Below are positions 30,150 through 39,970 of a stretch of 64,000 nt of DNA, in pieces (the first letter of the stretch is position 1; each line of letters opens with the position of its first letter). Source of the DNA: Arthrobacter sp. D5-1 (lineage in GTDB: Bacteria; Actinomycetota; Actinomycetes; Actinomycetales; Micrococcaceae). Under the pieces are notes generated by a model. That model searched no databases and had not been told where the DNA came from. It saw nothing but the letters and a program-made list of their open reading frames with translations. The stretch is taken from assembly GCF_017357425.1 (NCBI RefSeq), contig NZ_CP014571.1:1054001-1118000 (forward strand), read 5' to 3'. The position numbers and the translations under genes are program-made.

Positions 30150-31571
30150 TCAGTCGTCGGCGTCCGGGTATTCGTCCTCGTCTTCATCGTCGTACCGGCC
30201 GGATTCCTCCACCTCGACCTCAAGGATCTTCAGCAGCTCCGTATCCGGGTTCAGCATGATGGCAGCCTCGTCGCGACGGTGTTGCAGCACAGTGTCCAGG
30301 TAGGACTGAACCGTCTCTGCCAAGGGGACGTACCTGTCCTGTTTCTGGCTCATGTACCAGCGATGCTCCAGGACCTCGTGCACCACTTCCGCGGGCTCCA
30401 GCTTTCCGGCCAGGTGCCGTGGAATGGAACGGACTATGGGCTCAAAGATCTGGCTGACCCAAATGTGGGCGCTGATTTCCTCGTCCAGGTCCGGGTTGTT
30501 GTCCGCCCGGAATTGGTCCATGTCGTTCAAGAGCCGGCGGGCCTGGTTCTCTTGGGCGTCCAACCCGGTCAGGCGCAGCAAGCGACGCTGGTGGTGGCCG
30601 GCGTCGACCACTTTGGGCTGGAGCTGGATGGTGGAGCCGTCCGCCGTGGTCTTGATGGCGTATTCCTCCACGTCGAAGCCCAGCTCGTTGAGGCGCCGGA
30701 TACGGGCAGCCACGCGCCACCTTTCGCCCAATTCGAAGGACTCCTTCTCCGTCAGCTCGGTCCAGAGACGGCGGTAGCTGTCCATGATCAGCTCACTGGT
30801 GGCCACGGGATCCACCTTTTCCTCGATCAGCCCGCCGTCCAGCAGGTCCATCAGTTCACCAGCGATGTTCACGCGGGCGATTTCGAGGTCGTATTCACGT
30901 TGGCCCATGGAGAGGTCCGGATAGAGCTCGCCCGTTTCGGCGTCCACCAAATAAGCGGCAAAGGCCCCGGCATCACGGCGGAACAACGTGTTGGACAGCG
31001 AAACGTCGCCCCAGTAGAAGCCCACAAGGTGCAGGCGGACCAGCAGCAGTGCCTGCGCGTCAATGAGCCGGGTCAGGGTGTCCTTGCGCAGCATCTGCGA
31101 GAACAAGGCACGGTACGGCATGGAGAACTTCAGGTGCCGGGTCACCAGCACAGGGTTCAGCGGCCGGCCATCCGCGGTGGTGCGTCCGGTGATCACAGCA
31201 ACCGGCTCCACGCACGGAACATCCAGCCGGGCCAGCTTCCGCAGCATGTGGTACTCGTGGCGGGCCACGTGCTCGGAGGTTTCCTTGATGGCGATGACCG
31301 AACCACCCAAGTGCGCGAACCGCACAATGTGCCGCGAAATACCGCGGGGGAGCGCCGCAAGGTTCTCCGCCGGCCAATCCTCCAAAGCGATGTGCCACGG
31401 AAGATCCAGCAGTTCAGGATCGGCCGAAGCCGCCGTGATGTTCAGGGAACCGATGACGCTCGCGGGCGGTGCCGTGTCCTGCGCACTCGCCGCTTCAGTG
31501 CGGGGGAGCTTGCCGATCTGCCCGTAGTCGGTAGGTTCGTCGTGCCACTGGGCTCCGTTTTGCTCGCTCAT
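30150..31571 (-). CDS. DUF4032 protein with lipopolysaccharide-kinase-like fold
   Basis: A 473-residue actinobacterial protein. The middle has a protein-kinase-like pattern: IAIKETSEHVARHEYHMLRK for nucleotide binding, HLVGFYWGDVSLSNTLFRR as catalytic loop and AYLVDAETGELYP in the position of the metal-binding motif. The C-terminal third is the DUF4032 domain, ending in a very acidic tail (EESGRYDDEDEDEYPDADD). The function is not known. Its ATG overlaps the stop of the GH20 gene downstream by four bases (ATGA), so the two are translationally coupled, which hints at a role in sugar or cell-envelope metabolism. Confidence 0.8.
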   Translation of the reverse strand: MSEQNGAQWHDEPTDYGQIGKLPRTEAASAQDTAPPASVIGSLNITAASADPELLDLPWHIALEDWPAENLAALPRGISRHIVRFAHLGGSVIAIKETSEHVARHEYHMLRKLARLDVPCVEPVAVITGRTTADGRPLNPVLVTRHLKFSMPYRALFSQMLRKDTLTRLIDAQALLLVRLHLVGFYWGDVSLSNTLFRRDAGAFAAYLVDAETGELYPDLSMGQREYDLEIARVNIAGELMDLLDGGLIEEKVDPVATSELIMDSYRRLWTELTEKESFELGERWRVAARIRRLNELGFDVEEYAIKTTADGSTIQLQPKVVDAGHHQRRLLRLTGLDAQENQARRLLNDMDQFRADNNPDLDEEISAHIWVSQIFEPIVRSIPRHLAGKLEPAEVVHEVLEHRWYMSQKQDRYVPLAETVQSYLDTVLQHRRDEAAIMLNPDTELLKILEVEVEESGRYDDEDEDEYPDADD

Positions 31572-33157
31572 ACTTCAATTGTTCCGTACTGGGAGGGCGG
31601 GGCCGCAAACGGCCAGTCCGGCTTGGCAACCCAGTCGACGTCGGGCGCCTCTTGGAAGGTGACACCCTGCTTGGCGAGCCGCTCACCCAAGGCGCCCAGC
31701 CGACGTCGGAAGTCGCCGGTGTTCCGTGCTTCCTGGCCGGACCATGCCACTTCCGCCAGCGAAACCAGCCGCGGGTACAGGAGCCAGAAGGCCTGTTGGC
31801 TGTTTCGGACCGTCTCGGTCCAGAGCGGACCTTCGACGCCGAGGATATGGTGGTCTTCCAGTCCGCCTTGGGCAGGATCCCAGTTGTAGTACTCGGCCCA
31901 GGTGAAGGGGCCGCCTTCCACCCACTGGAGTCCGATGGGGCTGCTGTCGTCGTACTTCTGATCCAGGTAGGTGTTGGCTGCCGGGGACATGATCACCGTG
32001 GAACCGCCCTCACCAGCCTGCCGGACCACGGGCGCGAAATCGCCGTGCCAGTACTGGATCACGGAACCTTCAGGAAGCTCGACGGCGGCGAATTCATTCC
32101 AGCCCACCACGGACTTTCCAGTGTCCGCGCCAATCCGGACGAACCGCTGCACCATCTCGACGTATTCGTCGTGGCCCGTGACGTGGGCTTCGTCGCCGCC
32201 GATGTGCAGGTAAGGGCCGTCCGTGATGGCAGCCAACTGGGTGAGGACTTCGCGCACAAACTCATAGGTGGCAGGCAGCTCTGCGCTCAGGGTTGACCAG
32301 CCCACCTCCGCAGTGGTGCTCATGGCTTTGGCCTGGCCGTCCGGATTGAGCTGCGGGATGGCCGCAAGGGCCGCGTTGACGTGGCCGGGAAAATCGATCT
32401 CCGGGATGACCAGGACATTCTTGGTGGCGGCGTACGCCTGGATGTCCTTGAAGTCCTGTTGTGTGTAGAACCCCCGGTTCCCACGGGTGGGAACGGCAGT
32501 GGGTACCTCCACCGCCCCCGGCCCTCCGATCGCGGTGAGCTGGCCGTAGGGCAACCCGGACGGGTTTCCCGCTGGCCCGGGATCGTTGATTTCGAGGCGC
32601 CACGCCTGGTCGTCGGTGAGGTGCAAGTGAAGGGCGTTCAGCTTGAACCGCGTCATGACGTCGATCTGCTCCTTCACCTCCTCCACGGTGAAGAAATTGC
32701 GGGCAACGTCCAGCATCAGGCCGCGGTACGCGAAGCGAGGGGCATCAAAAATTTCGACGGCGGGAATCACCCAGGTGCCGTCGTGGGAGGCCTCGCCGGT
32801 GGGGGAGTCCTCAATCGCGGACGGGAAAAGCTGACGGAGTGTTTGGGCGCCGTTGAAGAGCCCGGCCGGGGTGGTGGCCGTGAGCAGGGCCCCGCTCCCG
32901 GTGACGGCCAGTACGTAGGCTTCCGGTCCGCCGTCGAGCGTGTCCGTCACAGCCAGGGCGATGTCACCGTCGCGGGAGTCCGCGACGATGGGCAGGTCGA
33001 AGCCCGTAGCGCGGCGAAGCAGCGAGGCGAGCTGTTCAGCCACGGTAGCCGCGGCATCGCTTGCGGCGATACGCGCGGTGGGGTGGAGCGTGAAGGCCGG
33101 GCCGTCGGTGAGTGCGACGTGCGAGGGCCGGGGGATCAGGTTATCCGTCGTGTTCAT
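31568..33157 (-). CDS. Beta-N-acetylhexosaminidase (GH20)
   Basis: A 529-residue GH20 enzyme that should release terminal GlcNAc or GalNAc. An N-terminal GH20b domain (residues ~5-130) precedes the barrel, which begins RFAYRGLMLDVARNFF. The catalytic Asp322-Glu323 pair lies in YLHIGGDEAHV, and HLHLTDDQAWRLEI and EIDFPGHVNAAL are also typical. No signal peptide is visible, so it should act in the cytoplasm on imported chitin or murein fragments. It is translationally coupled to the DUF4032 gene before it. Confidence 0.93.
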   Translation of the reverse strand: MNTTDNLIPRPSHVALTDGPAFTLHPTARIAASDAAATVAEQLASLLRRATGFDLPIVADSRDGDIALAVTDTLDGGPEAYVLAVTGSGALLTATTPAGLFNGAQTLRQLFPSAIEDSPTGEASHDGTWVIPAVEIFDAPRFAYRGLMLDVARNFFTVEEVKEQIDVMTRFKLNALHLHLTDDQAWRLEINDPGPAGNPSGLPYGQLTAIGGPGAVEVPTAVPTRGNRGFYTQQDFKDIQAYAATKNVLVIPEIDFPGHVNAALAAIPQLNPDGQAKAMSTTAEVGWSTLSAELPATYEFVREVLTQLAAITDGPYLHIGGDEAHVTGHDEYVEMVQRFVRIGADTGKSVVGWNEFAAVELPEGSVIQYWHGDFAPVVRQAGEGGSTVIMSPAANTYLDQKYDDSSPIGLQWVEGGPFTWAEYYNWDPAQGGLEDHHILGVEGPLWTETVRNSQQAFWLLYPRLVSLAEVAWSGQEARNTGDFRRRLGALGERLAKQGVTFQEAPDVDWVAKPDWPFAAPPSQYGTIEV

Positions 33158-33189
33158 GCCGTTCTTTCTGGGAGAAAGGTTAACGCGAG

Positions 33190-33219
33190 AGCGGCCCGAC
33201 CGGGAAGGGTCGGGCCGCT
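33190..33219. terminator. Hairpin after the ABC ATPase gene
   Basis: AGCGGCCCGACC pairs with GGTCGGGCCGCT across a short loop, between the ATPase stop (33265) and the GH20 start (33157). It is a likely terminator on the minus strand, though no long T run follows. Confidence 0.6.
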
Positions 33220-33264
33220 ATCACAATGCGGAACTTACAGACGCGTTAGCGCCACCAGCGGGGA

Positions 33265-34347
33265 CTAGTCGCCCAGGCGGAGGCCGGTCTTGGTGTCGAA
33301 CAGGTGCACGTGGCCGGACTGCGGACGAACGAAGATGGACTCGCCCTTCATCGGGGGGCGACGACCGTCGACGCGTGCAACGATGTCGTGGCTCTTGCCA
33401 TCGAGGATGGTGTGGCCGTACACGTAAGCGTCGGCGCCGAGTTCTTCGACGACGTCAACCTCAACCTGGAGGCCTTCGCCGTTGCCGACGGTCTCGAGGT
33501 CTTCCGGACGCGAACCAACGGTGACGGTCTGGCCGTGAGCCTCTTCGAGGATGTTGCGCGGCACGGGGTAAACCGTTCCACCGAACTGGACACCGCCGTC
33601 GACTACCGGCAGTTCCAGCAGGTTCATGGCAGGGGAGCCGATGAAGCCTGCAACGAAGACGTTCTGCGGGCGGTCGTACAGGTTGCGCGGGGTGTCAACC
33701 TGCTGGAGCAGGCCGTCCTTCAGCACTGCGACGCGGTCGCCCATGGTCATGGCCTCGACCTGGTCGTGTGTCACGTAAACGGTGGTGACACCGAGGCGGC
33801 GGGTCAGGGATGCGATCTGCGTACGGGTCTGGACGCGAAGCTTGGCGTCAAGGTTGGACAGCGGCTCATCCATGAGGAAGACCTGCGGGTTACGGACGAT
33901 TGCACGACCCATGGCAACACGCTGGCGCTGACCACCGGAGAGAGCCTTCGGCTTGCGGTCCAGGTACTGCTCAAGGTCGAGAAGCTTGGCGGCTTCGCGA
34001 ACACGCTCGGCGCGCTCTTCCTTGGAGACGCCGGCGATCTTCAGGGCGAAGCCCATGTTGTCGGCAACGGTCATGTGCGGGTACAGGGCGTAGTTCTGGA
34101 AGACCATTGCAATGTCGCGGTCCTTCGGCGGAACGTCGGTGACGTCGCGGTCGCCAATCAGGATGCGGCCGGCGTTGACGTCCTCAAGGCCTGCGAGCAT
34201 GCGCAGCGAGGTGGACTTACCGCAGCCGGAGGGTCCAACGAGGACCAGGAATTCGCCATCGGCGATGTCGATGTTGAGCTTATCGACGGCGGGCTTATCT
34301 GTGCCCGGGTACAGACGCGTAGCGTTATCAAAAGTAACTGTAGCCAC
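33265..34347 (-). CDS. ABC transporter ATP-binding protein, MsiK/UgpC type
   Basis: A 360-residue ATPase of carbohydrate importers. Walker A is GPSGCGKST (38-46), the signature is LSGGQRQRVAMGRA, Walker B is VFLMDEPLSNLD, and the C-terminal regulatory OB-fold region extends to the end, as in MalK, UgpC and MsiK. The GTG at 34347 has AAGGGA upstream and gives the usual N-terminus; a longer frame begins at 34365. No permease or binding protein lies beside it. In actinobacteria such an orphan ATPase (MsiK) serves several sugar importers, and the ATPase-less fructan importer at 48.7-51.9 kb is a probable client. Confidence 0.92.
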   Translation of the reverse strand: MATVTFDNATRLYPGTDKPAVDKLNIDIADGEFLVLVGPSGCGKSTSLRMLAGLEDVNAGRILIGDRDVTDVPPKDRDIAMVFQNYALYPHMTVADNMGFALKIAGVSKEERAERVREAAKLLDLEQYLDRKPKALSGGQRQRVAMGRAIVRNPQVFLMDEPLSNLDAKLRVQTRTQIASLTRRLGVTTVYVTHDQVEAMTMGDRVAVLKDGLLQQVDTPRNLYDRPQNVFVAGFIGSPAMNLLELPVVDGGVQFGGTVYPVPRNILEEAHGQTVTVGSRPEDLETVGNGEGLQVEVDVVEELGADAYVYGHTILDGKSHDIVARVDGRRPPMKGESIFVRPQSGHVHLFDTKTGLRLGD

Positions 34348-34419
34348 AGTTATCAATCCCTTCACCGGCAGGTACGTGCCGGACGATCCGTTGTGAATGG
34401 TTCATTTTCTTCAGTTGAA

Positions 34420-34477
34420 CTCCCCGGCCAATGGCCGGGGAGGATCATGTGACGTCGCACGGTACTGTGCGTCACAT
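34420..34477. promoter_or_regulatory. Two inverted repeats upstream of the MsiK-type gene
   Basis: A 10-bp stem with a 3-nt loop (34420-34442) is followed by ATGTGACG...GTGCGTCACAT (34447-34477), an imperfect dyad whose outer parts, TGTGA and TCACA, recall Crp/GlxR-type sites although the spacing is larger. They lie between otsB and the ATPase gene. Their roles are open: the first may be an otsB terminator, the second an operator. Confidence 0.4.
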
Positions 34478-34553
34478 CACATCCAAGAGTATGTCAGACT
34501 TTTGGACTTACTGCCTAACTGTTACAAACATCACATGTAGCCATGGTCACACG

Positions 34554-35340
34554 CTAAGCCTCGGCGGTGACCTTCCGGCGCTCCCTTAGGAGGGCTTCCA
34601 GCAACTCCGCCACGTGTACCGGCGCCTCCACCCTGTACTGGGCCTGAGTGAAGTCCAAGCCAACCTTGATGCCCACATCATCGCCCAGGAGCCGGCCCAG
34701 CGCGTCCTCATCGGTGACGTCGTCACCTGCGAACAGGATGGCAGTGGCGCCGGTTGCCTGACGCAGGAACTCTACGGCCTCGCCCTTGGAGGCGTGAACC
34801 ACGGACGTCTCCAGCACACGTTTGCCCGTCTTGAGGTAGACGCCCGGATGCTCCCGGAGCACCCGCATGGCGGCCTCGACGGCGTCTTCCGCGACGTCGT
34901 CGTCGGCCATCCTCGTGTGGAGGACGACGCCGGCGGGCTTGTCTTCGAGCAACGTCCCCGGAGCGATGTTCACGATTTCCGCGAGGACCTCACGCACCGA
35001 GGCCAGTTTGCTGCGCTGCTCATCGTCCAGTTCCAGGCCAAGGGATCCTTCGCCGAGCCACACTTCAGCCCCATGGCTGCCGATCAGCAGCGTGTCTGCC
35101 GGAGGTGAAGCGACCAGCCGCAGGCTGTCCAGGGCCCTGCCTGAGATGAGTGCCGTCGTCGTGCGCGGAAGTTCGGCGAGGCTCGCCAATGCGGCAGCCG
35201 AGCGGGGCAGGGGGCGGGCATCCTCCGCCCGGTCCACGATGGGGGAGAGGGTGCCATCGAAATCGAGGGCTACCAACAGATGCTCCGTGCCGGAAATGCG
35301 CCGGACTGCTTCAAGCAACTCCGGTGACAGGGAAAGACTC

Positions 35341-35351
<11 letters not shown>
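34554..35351 (-). CDS. otsB: Trehalose-6-phosphate phosphatase OtsB
   Basis: A 265-residue HAD-superfamily phosphatase that converts trehalose-6-phosphate to trehalose. Motif I is ALDFDGTLSPIVD with Asp30 and Asp32; LISGR, the Lys of VYLKTGKRVLE and FAGDDVTDEDAL supply the other HAD motifs. The start overlaps the otsA stop by 11 bases, so the pair is one operon with otsA upstream. Together they form the OtsAB trehalose route, which may supply the GlgE pathway encoded at the start of the window. Confidence 0.94.
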
Positions 35352-36840
<1,489 letters not shown>

Positions 36841-37015
36841 TAATGCTCCCTGGGGTTGCTGTGACTCAACTCCCAGCCTACTAGCGGAATCTTCCATGGC
36901 ACTTGATCGTTCAACAACCGGGCAAGGGGTCTGCGCCAGATCTTCAAGTTTGCTCCCGTAAACTGACCCCGTTGCCCTAGCTATGCCCTTTGACGTCGAA
37001 TACCCCGAGGAACTG

Positions 37016-37894
37016 ATGAGCCCCGCAAACGAACAACGCCTGTCCAAGGCTGAACGCACCGCCCAGGCACGGGAAAAGGCGCGCGCAATCCGAGAAGAGC
37101 AGCTGAAGAAGGACAAGCGCAACAAGCTTTTGGTCGGCTGGGGCATTGTGGTTGCCGTTGTGGTCATCATCGCCTTGGTGGCGTTCGTGGTCATCGGCCA
37201 AGCGCAGAACAACGCACCTATCGCCGATCAGGGCCCGACGCCGGCCAACGGCAACGTCCACGGCGGCGTGACGCTGCTGGCCAACAGTGAAGTTGTTAAG
37301 TCGGAGCCGGCCACCGTCAACGTTGCCGACGTCCCCAGCCCTGCAGCTACCCCGCCTGCCACCGTGACGGTGCCTGGCGGCGAAGCCGAAGCCGGCAAGC
37401 CCGTCAAGGTCATTGCCTACATCGACTTCATCTGCCCCGTCTGCAAGCGGTTCGAGACCACTTACGGAGAGTCGCTGACCAATCTCCGCAATGAGGGCAA
37501 GATCTCCCTTGAGTACCGGCCCCTCGGGTTCCTGGACCGCCAGTCCACCACCAACTACTCCTCCCGCGCGGCCAACGCCGCTGCGTGCGTAGTGAACTCA
37601 TCCCCGGAAAAGTACGCGGACTTCTTCAACTTGCTCTTCGAGCGCCAGCCGGCTGAAGGCGGAGCGGGCATCTCCGACAACGACCTGAAGAAAATGGCCA
37701 CCGAGGTTGGTGCGGCCAACATCGACACCTGCGTTGACAGCAAGCAGTTCCGTCCGTGGGTGAAGGTTGCCACGCAGGAAGCTGCGGCAGTAGGCATCAC
37801 CGGCACTCCCACCGTGTTCATTGACGGCAAGCAGTGGGACGGCAGCACCGATCTGAACGCTGAAATCCAGACGGCCGTTGACGCCAAGGGCTAG
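37016..37894 (+). CDS. DsbA-like thioredoxin-fold membrane protein
   Basis: A 292-residue protein with a charged cytoplasmic start rich in Lys, Arg and Glu (residues 1-37), one membrane span (LVGWGIVVAVVVIIALVAFV), a Pro/Ala-rich linker and an outer thioredoxin-fold domain. The redox pair is Cys140-Pro-Val-Cys143 in YIDFICPVCKRFE, and the cis-proline region is GITGTPTVFIDGKQW. This layout matches actinobacterial DsbA-like oxidoreductases that act on exported proteins. The ATG at 37016 follows GAGGA closely and is preferred over the one at 36983. Confidence 0.87.
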   Translation: MSPANEQRLSKAERTAQAREKARAIREEQLKKDKRNKLLVGWGIVVAVVVIIALVAFVVIGQAQNNAPIADQGPTPANGNVHGGVTLLANSEVVKSEPATVNVADVPSPAATPPATVTVPGGEAEAGKPVKVIAYIDFICPVCKRFETTYGESLTNLRNEGKISLEYRPLGFLDRQSTTNYSSRAANAAACVVNSSPEKYADFFNLLFERQPAEGGAGISDNDLKKMATEVGAANIDTCVDSKQFRPWVKVATQEAAAVGITGTPTVFIDGKQWDGSTDLNAEIQTAVDAKG

Positions 37895-37917
37895 TAGCCC
37901 CCGCTGAATGCACGACG

Positions 37918-37953
37918 GCGGCCGGTCACCCTTGTTCCTGGGTGGCTGGCCGC
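37918..37953 (+). terminator. Terminator after the DsbA-like gene
   Basis: GCGGCCGGTCACCC pairs with GGGTGGCTGGCCGC (one G-T pair, 8-nt loop), 24 bases past the stop codon and before the tRNA promoter region. Confidence 0.65.
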
Positions 37954-37994
37954 TGTTGTACCGTTCGCTTCCGGTTTGGTCCCGGCGAATTTCG

Positions 37995-38025
37995 TTGACG
38001 GGGATGGTCTGGGCTAACCTTATCT
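37995..38025 (+). promoter_or_regulatory. Possible tRNA-Thr promoter
   Basis: TTGACG at 37995 and TTATCT at 38020 have a 19-bp spacer, about 40 bp before the tRNA. The spacer is slightly long, so this is tentative. Confidence 0.35.
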
Positions 38026-38063
38026 AGCGCTCTTTCGCGCTGTGCTTCGGGTAACCGGAGCGT

Positions 38064-38140
38064 GCCTCCTTAGCTCAGTTGGCCAGAGCACCGCTCTTGT
38101 AAAGCGGGGGTCGTCGGTTCGAATCCGACAGGGGGCTCCA
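38064..38140 (+). tRNA. tRNA-Thr (anticodon TGT)
   Basis: A complete 77-nt cloverleaf with an encoded CCA end. The acceptor stem pairs GCCTCCT with AGGGGGC, the D arm is TAGCTCAGTTGGCCAGAGCA, the anticodon loop CTTGTAA reads ACA threonine codons, and the T loop is GGTTCGAATCC. Confidence 0.97.
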
Positions 38141-38142
38141 CG

Positions 38143-38185
38143 AACCCCTCCATTCCGGCGATTTTTCCGGAGTGGAGGGGTTTTT
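38143..38185 (+). terminator. Terminator of the tRNA gene
   Basis: CCCCTCCATTCCGG pairs with CCGGAGTGGAGGGG (one G-T pair, 8-nt loop) and is followed by TTTTT, immediately after the tRNA. Confidence 0.88.
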
Positions 38186-38384
38186 GTGTCGGGTTTTGGG
38201 CGCGACGCACGACTGTTGTTGCAGGAATCAGATTTCAGCAACAACGAGTCCGGGCGGACCCAGGCGCTGAACGGCGTCGAATTCGGCGCTGGCGGCGCAC
38301 TGCGCTACTCCAAGAGGCGTCTCACATGGATGGATTATTTGGCCTCACCAGGTCTGCGGCAACACTGAAAGCGGCTGGAAGGTG
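38186..38384. other. Region without a recognisable gene
   Basis: No protein family is recognisable here. It contains an exact 8-bp inverted repeat, GTTGTTGC (38215-38222) with GCAACAAC (38238-38245). No duplicate of the tRNA 3' end was found, so there is no evidence of an integration scar. Confidence 0.5.
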
Positions 38385-38879
38385 CTACTTTCGGACGCTG
38401 ATCACCGGTGCAGTCTTCTGACGAAGCTGCATCAGGCCAGCGACAGTCAGCCCGGCAGTAAGCGCCAGGGCCGCTACCCACAGTGTGAGGCCGGTGAGGT
38501 CGTGGATGGCCATTTGGGGGAGCCGTCGATCAGGCACGGCGATCACGCCAATAAAGGCGCCGACGAGGCCGAAGTAGCTTCCGGTCATAAACCGCTGATG
38601 CGCCCGGATGTTGCCGCGGCGGACGGTCACCAGGCCCATCGTCAGGGTGCAGAACGTCAGCACGGACAGGGCGTGAAGCCAGTTGAATCCGCCGTCGATG
38701 GTCCGGATCCCGAACGAGGTGAGGACCACGACATACATGGCCACCGCCCAGATGCGCCCCAGGATTTTGTGCGCTGCGCTGCCTTTGTTGCGGCGGAGCA
38801 GGTTGACGGCGCCGAAGATCAGGGCGTAGCCCGCTGCGATGGCGTGCAGAGCGATCAGGAAAGTCCACGGGGAGGGCAT
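38385..38879 (-). CDS. DUF2306 membrane protein
   Basis: A 164-residue protein with four hydrophobic segments: IALHAIAAGYALIFGAVNLL, AVAMYVVVLTSFGI, GLVGAFIGVIAV and LWVAALALTAGLTVAGLMQL. The pattern H(K/R)ILGRIWAV and RAHQRFM is typical of DUF2306, a family of unknown function with conserved His residues that may bind heme or metal. Its ATG is nine bases downstream of the XRE gene stop, so both are probably co-transcribed. Confidence 0.8.
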   Translation of the reverse strand: MPSPWTFLIALHAIAAGYALIFGAVNLLRRNKGSAAHKILGRIWAVAMYVVVLTSFGIRTIDGGFNWLHALSVLTFCTLTMGLVTVRRGNIRAHQRFMTGSYFGLVGAFIGVIAVPDRRLPQMAIHDLTGLTLWVAALALTAGLTVAGLMQLRQKTAPVISVRK

Positions 38880-38888
38880 ACGGCCAGC

Positions 38889-39818
38889 CTAGCGAATTCG
38901 GAAGTGACTATCGGGCTGTGGCAGCGTGGACGATCGTTGATCAAGGGGCAATCGGGCCGGGCCCTCCGGCCCTACCGCATCGCCGGCGGCGAGCAGTTGA
39001 AGTGCTTCCGCGGCCGGCGTCCCCGGGTCCGCAGCGTACATGAGGATCCTGTGCCCGGACTCGTCGGGCGGTGTGAGGACCTCGAAATTCAGCTCCAGGT
39101 CACCTACTTCGGGGTGGTGCATATGCTTCAACCCGGACATGCAGTTCTCAACGGGGTGCCGAGCCCACAATTTCGCGAACTCCTCACTCTTCAAGGTGAG
39201 CTCACCCACCAAGGAAGCGAGTTCAGGGTCATCTGTGGCCCGGCCGGCGACGAGCCGTAGTGATGACACCGCACGCGTGGCTTCCTCCAGCCAGCGTGGG
39301 TAAAGTTCGCGGGTGTGCTGGTCAAGGAACAACAAACGAGTCATGTTTGGCCTTGTTGCAGCCGACTTCGGTGCGTCGTAGTCCAAGTGCCCTGCAACCA
39401 ATCGATGACCGAGCCGGTTCCAGGCAAGCACCTCGCTGCGGCGTCCCAGCACGATGGCGGGGGTGCTCGACATTGACTGAATCAGGCGGAGCGTCCCGGT
39501 CCTGGCCTTGTCCGGCTTCGTCACAGTGCGGCGTTTGGTGGCGCGGGCCCGGGCAAGATTGAACAGGTGTGCTCGCTCGTCAGTGTTGAGATTCAGGGCC
39601 CGGGCGATCGCATCAATGATGGCATCAGAAGCATTGTTACTGAGGCCCTGCTCCAGACGGGTGTAGTAGGTATTGCTGACTCCCGCGAGCATGGCCAGTT
39701 CCTCCCGCCGGAGGCCTGGTACGCGGCGGATGCCGTAATTGAGCAGGCCAACGTCTTCCGGCTGCAGAGCCGCCCTTCGGACTCGAAGGAACTCCCCAAG
39801 TTCACTCACCATAGTCAT
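38889..39818 (-). CDS. XRE-family regulator with MmyB-like ligand domain
   Basis: A 309-residue regulator. The helix-turn-helix (VPGLRREELAMLAGVSNTYY with RLEQG following) matches the MmyB/XRE type common in actinobacteria, and the C-terminal part (ILGRR-like VLAWNRLGHRLVAGHLDYD to FEVLTPPDESGHRI) is the PAS-like MmyB domain that binds fatty-acid-like ligands in this family. Start codons at 39902, 39827, 39818 and 39812 are all possible; 39818 fits the family N-terminus. It diverges from a multidrug efflux pump and probably controls it. Confidence 0.87.
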   Translation of the reverse strand: MTMVSELGEFLRVRRAALQPEDVGLLNYGIRRVPGLRREELAMLAGVSNTYYTRLEQGLSNNASDAIIDAIARALNLNTDERAHLFNLARARATKRRTVTKPDKARTGTLRLIQSMSSTPAIVLGRRSEVLAWNRLGHRLVAGHLDYDAPKSAATRPNMTRLLFLDQHTRELYPRWLEEATRAVSSLRLVAGRATDDPELASLVGELTLKSEEFAKLWARHPVENCMSGLKHMHHPEVGDLELNFEVLTPPDESGHRILMYAADPGTPAAEALQLLAAGDAVGPEGPARLPLDQRSSTLPQPDSHFRIR

Positions 39819-39856
39819 GACCACCATTCTGCCGGTCCCCACCGGCAGTGTCCTGT

Positions 39857-39867
39857 CCCTGTCAGGG
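39857..39867. promoter_or_regulatory. Candidate XRE operator
   Basis: CCCTGTCAGGG is a perfect 5-1-5 palindrome between the divergent XRE regulator and efflux pump genes, a suitable place for an autoregulatory operator. Confidence 0.4.
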
Positions 39868-39900
39868 GTAGGCAGGAGGGGGTGTGGTTCATCCGGGCAC

Positions 39901-39924
39901 ATGCGTAGACCGTTGGAGCTGTGA
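39901..39924 (+). other. Possible short leader ORF (MRRPLEL) before the efflux pump
   Basis: ATG at 39901 opens a seven-codon frame ending at TGA 39922-39924. Its last codons and stop lie inside the 5' arm of the hairpin at 39912-39956. No Shine-Dalgarno site sits at normal distance, so translation would need a leaderless mRNA. It is a candidate attenuation peptide only. Confidence 0.35.
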
Positions 39925-39956
39925 AGAAGCCGCCCACGGGCGGTTACAGCTCCAGC
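39912..39956 (+). promoter_or_regulatory. Leader hairpin abutting the ribosome site of the efflux pump gene
   Basis: An outer 11-bp stem (39912-39922 with 39946-39956, one G-T pair) encloses an inner CCGCCC/GGGCGG stem. The hairpin ends directly against AAAGGA (39957-39962), the ribosome binding site of the DHA2 pump. This layout is known from translation-attenuated resistance genes. Confidence 0.55.
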
Positions 39957-39970
39957 AAAGGATCACCGAT

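Noticed and set aside
28067..31889. Long plus-strand frames opposite the amidohydrolase (28067-29218) and the DUF4032/GH20 genes (30120-31889)
   Set aside because: Both are antisense shadows of conserved genes and lack family motifs.
33304..34452. A 382-codon plus-strand frame opposite the MsiK-type ATPase
   Set aside because: The opposite strand carries every ABC ATPase motif; this frame has none.
38042..38368. A plus-strand frame across tRNA-Thr and its terminator
   Set aside because: It reads through a functional tRNA and hairpin, so it cannot be a real gene.
38064..38384. tRNA-Thr as an integration site of a mobile element
   Set aside because: No integrase gene and no repeated tRNA 3' end were found nearby.
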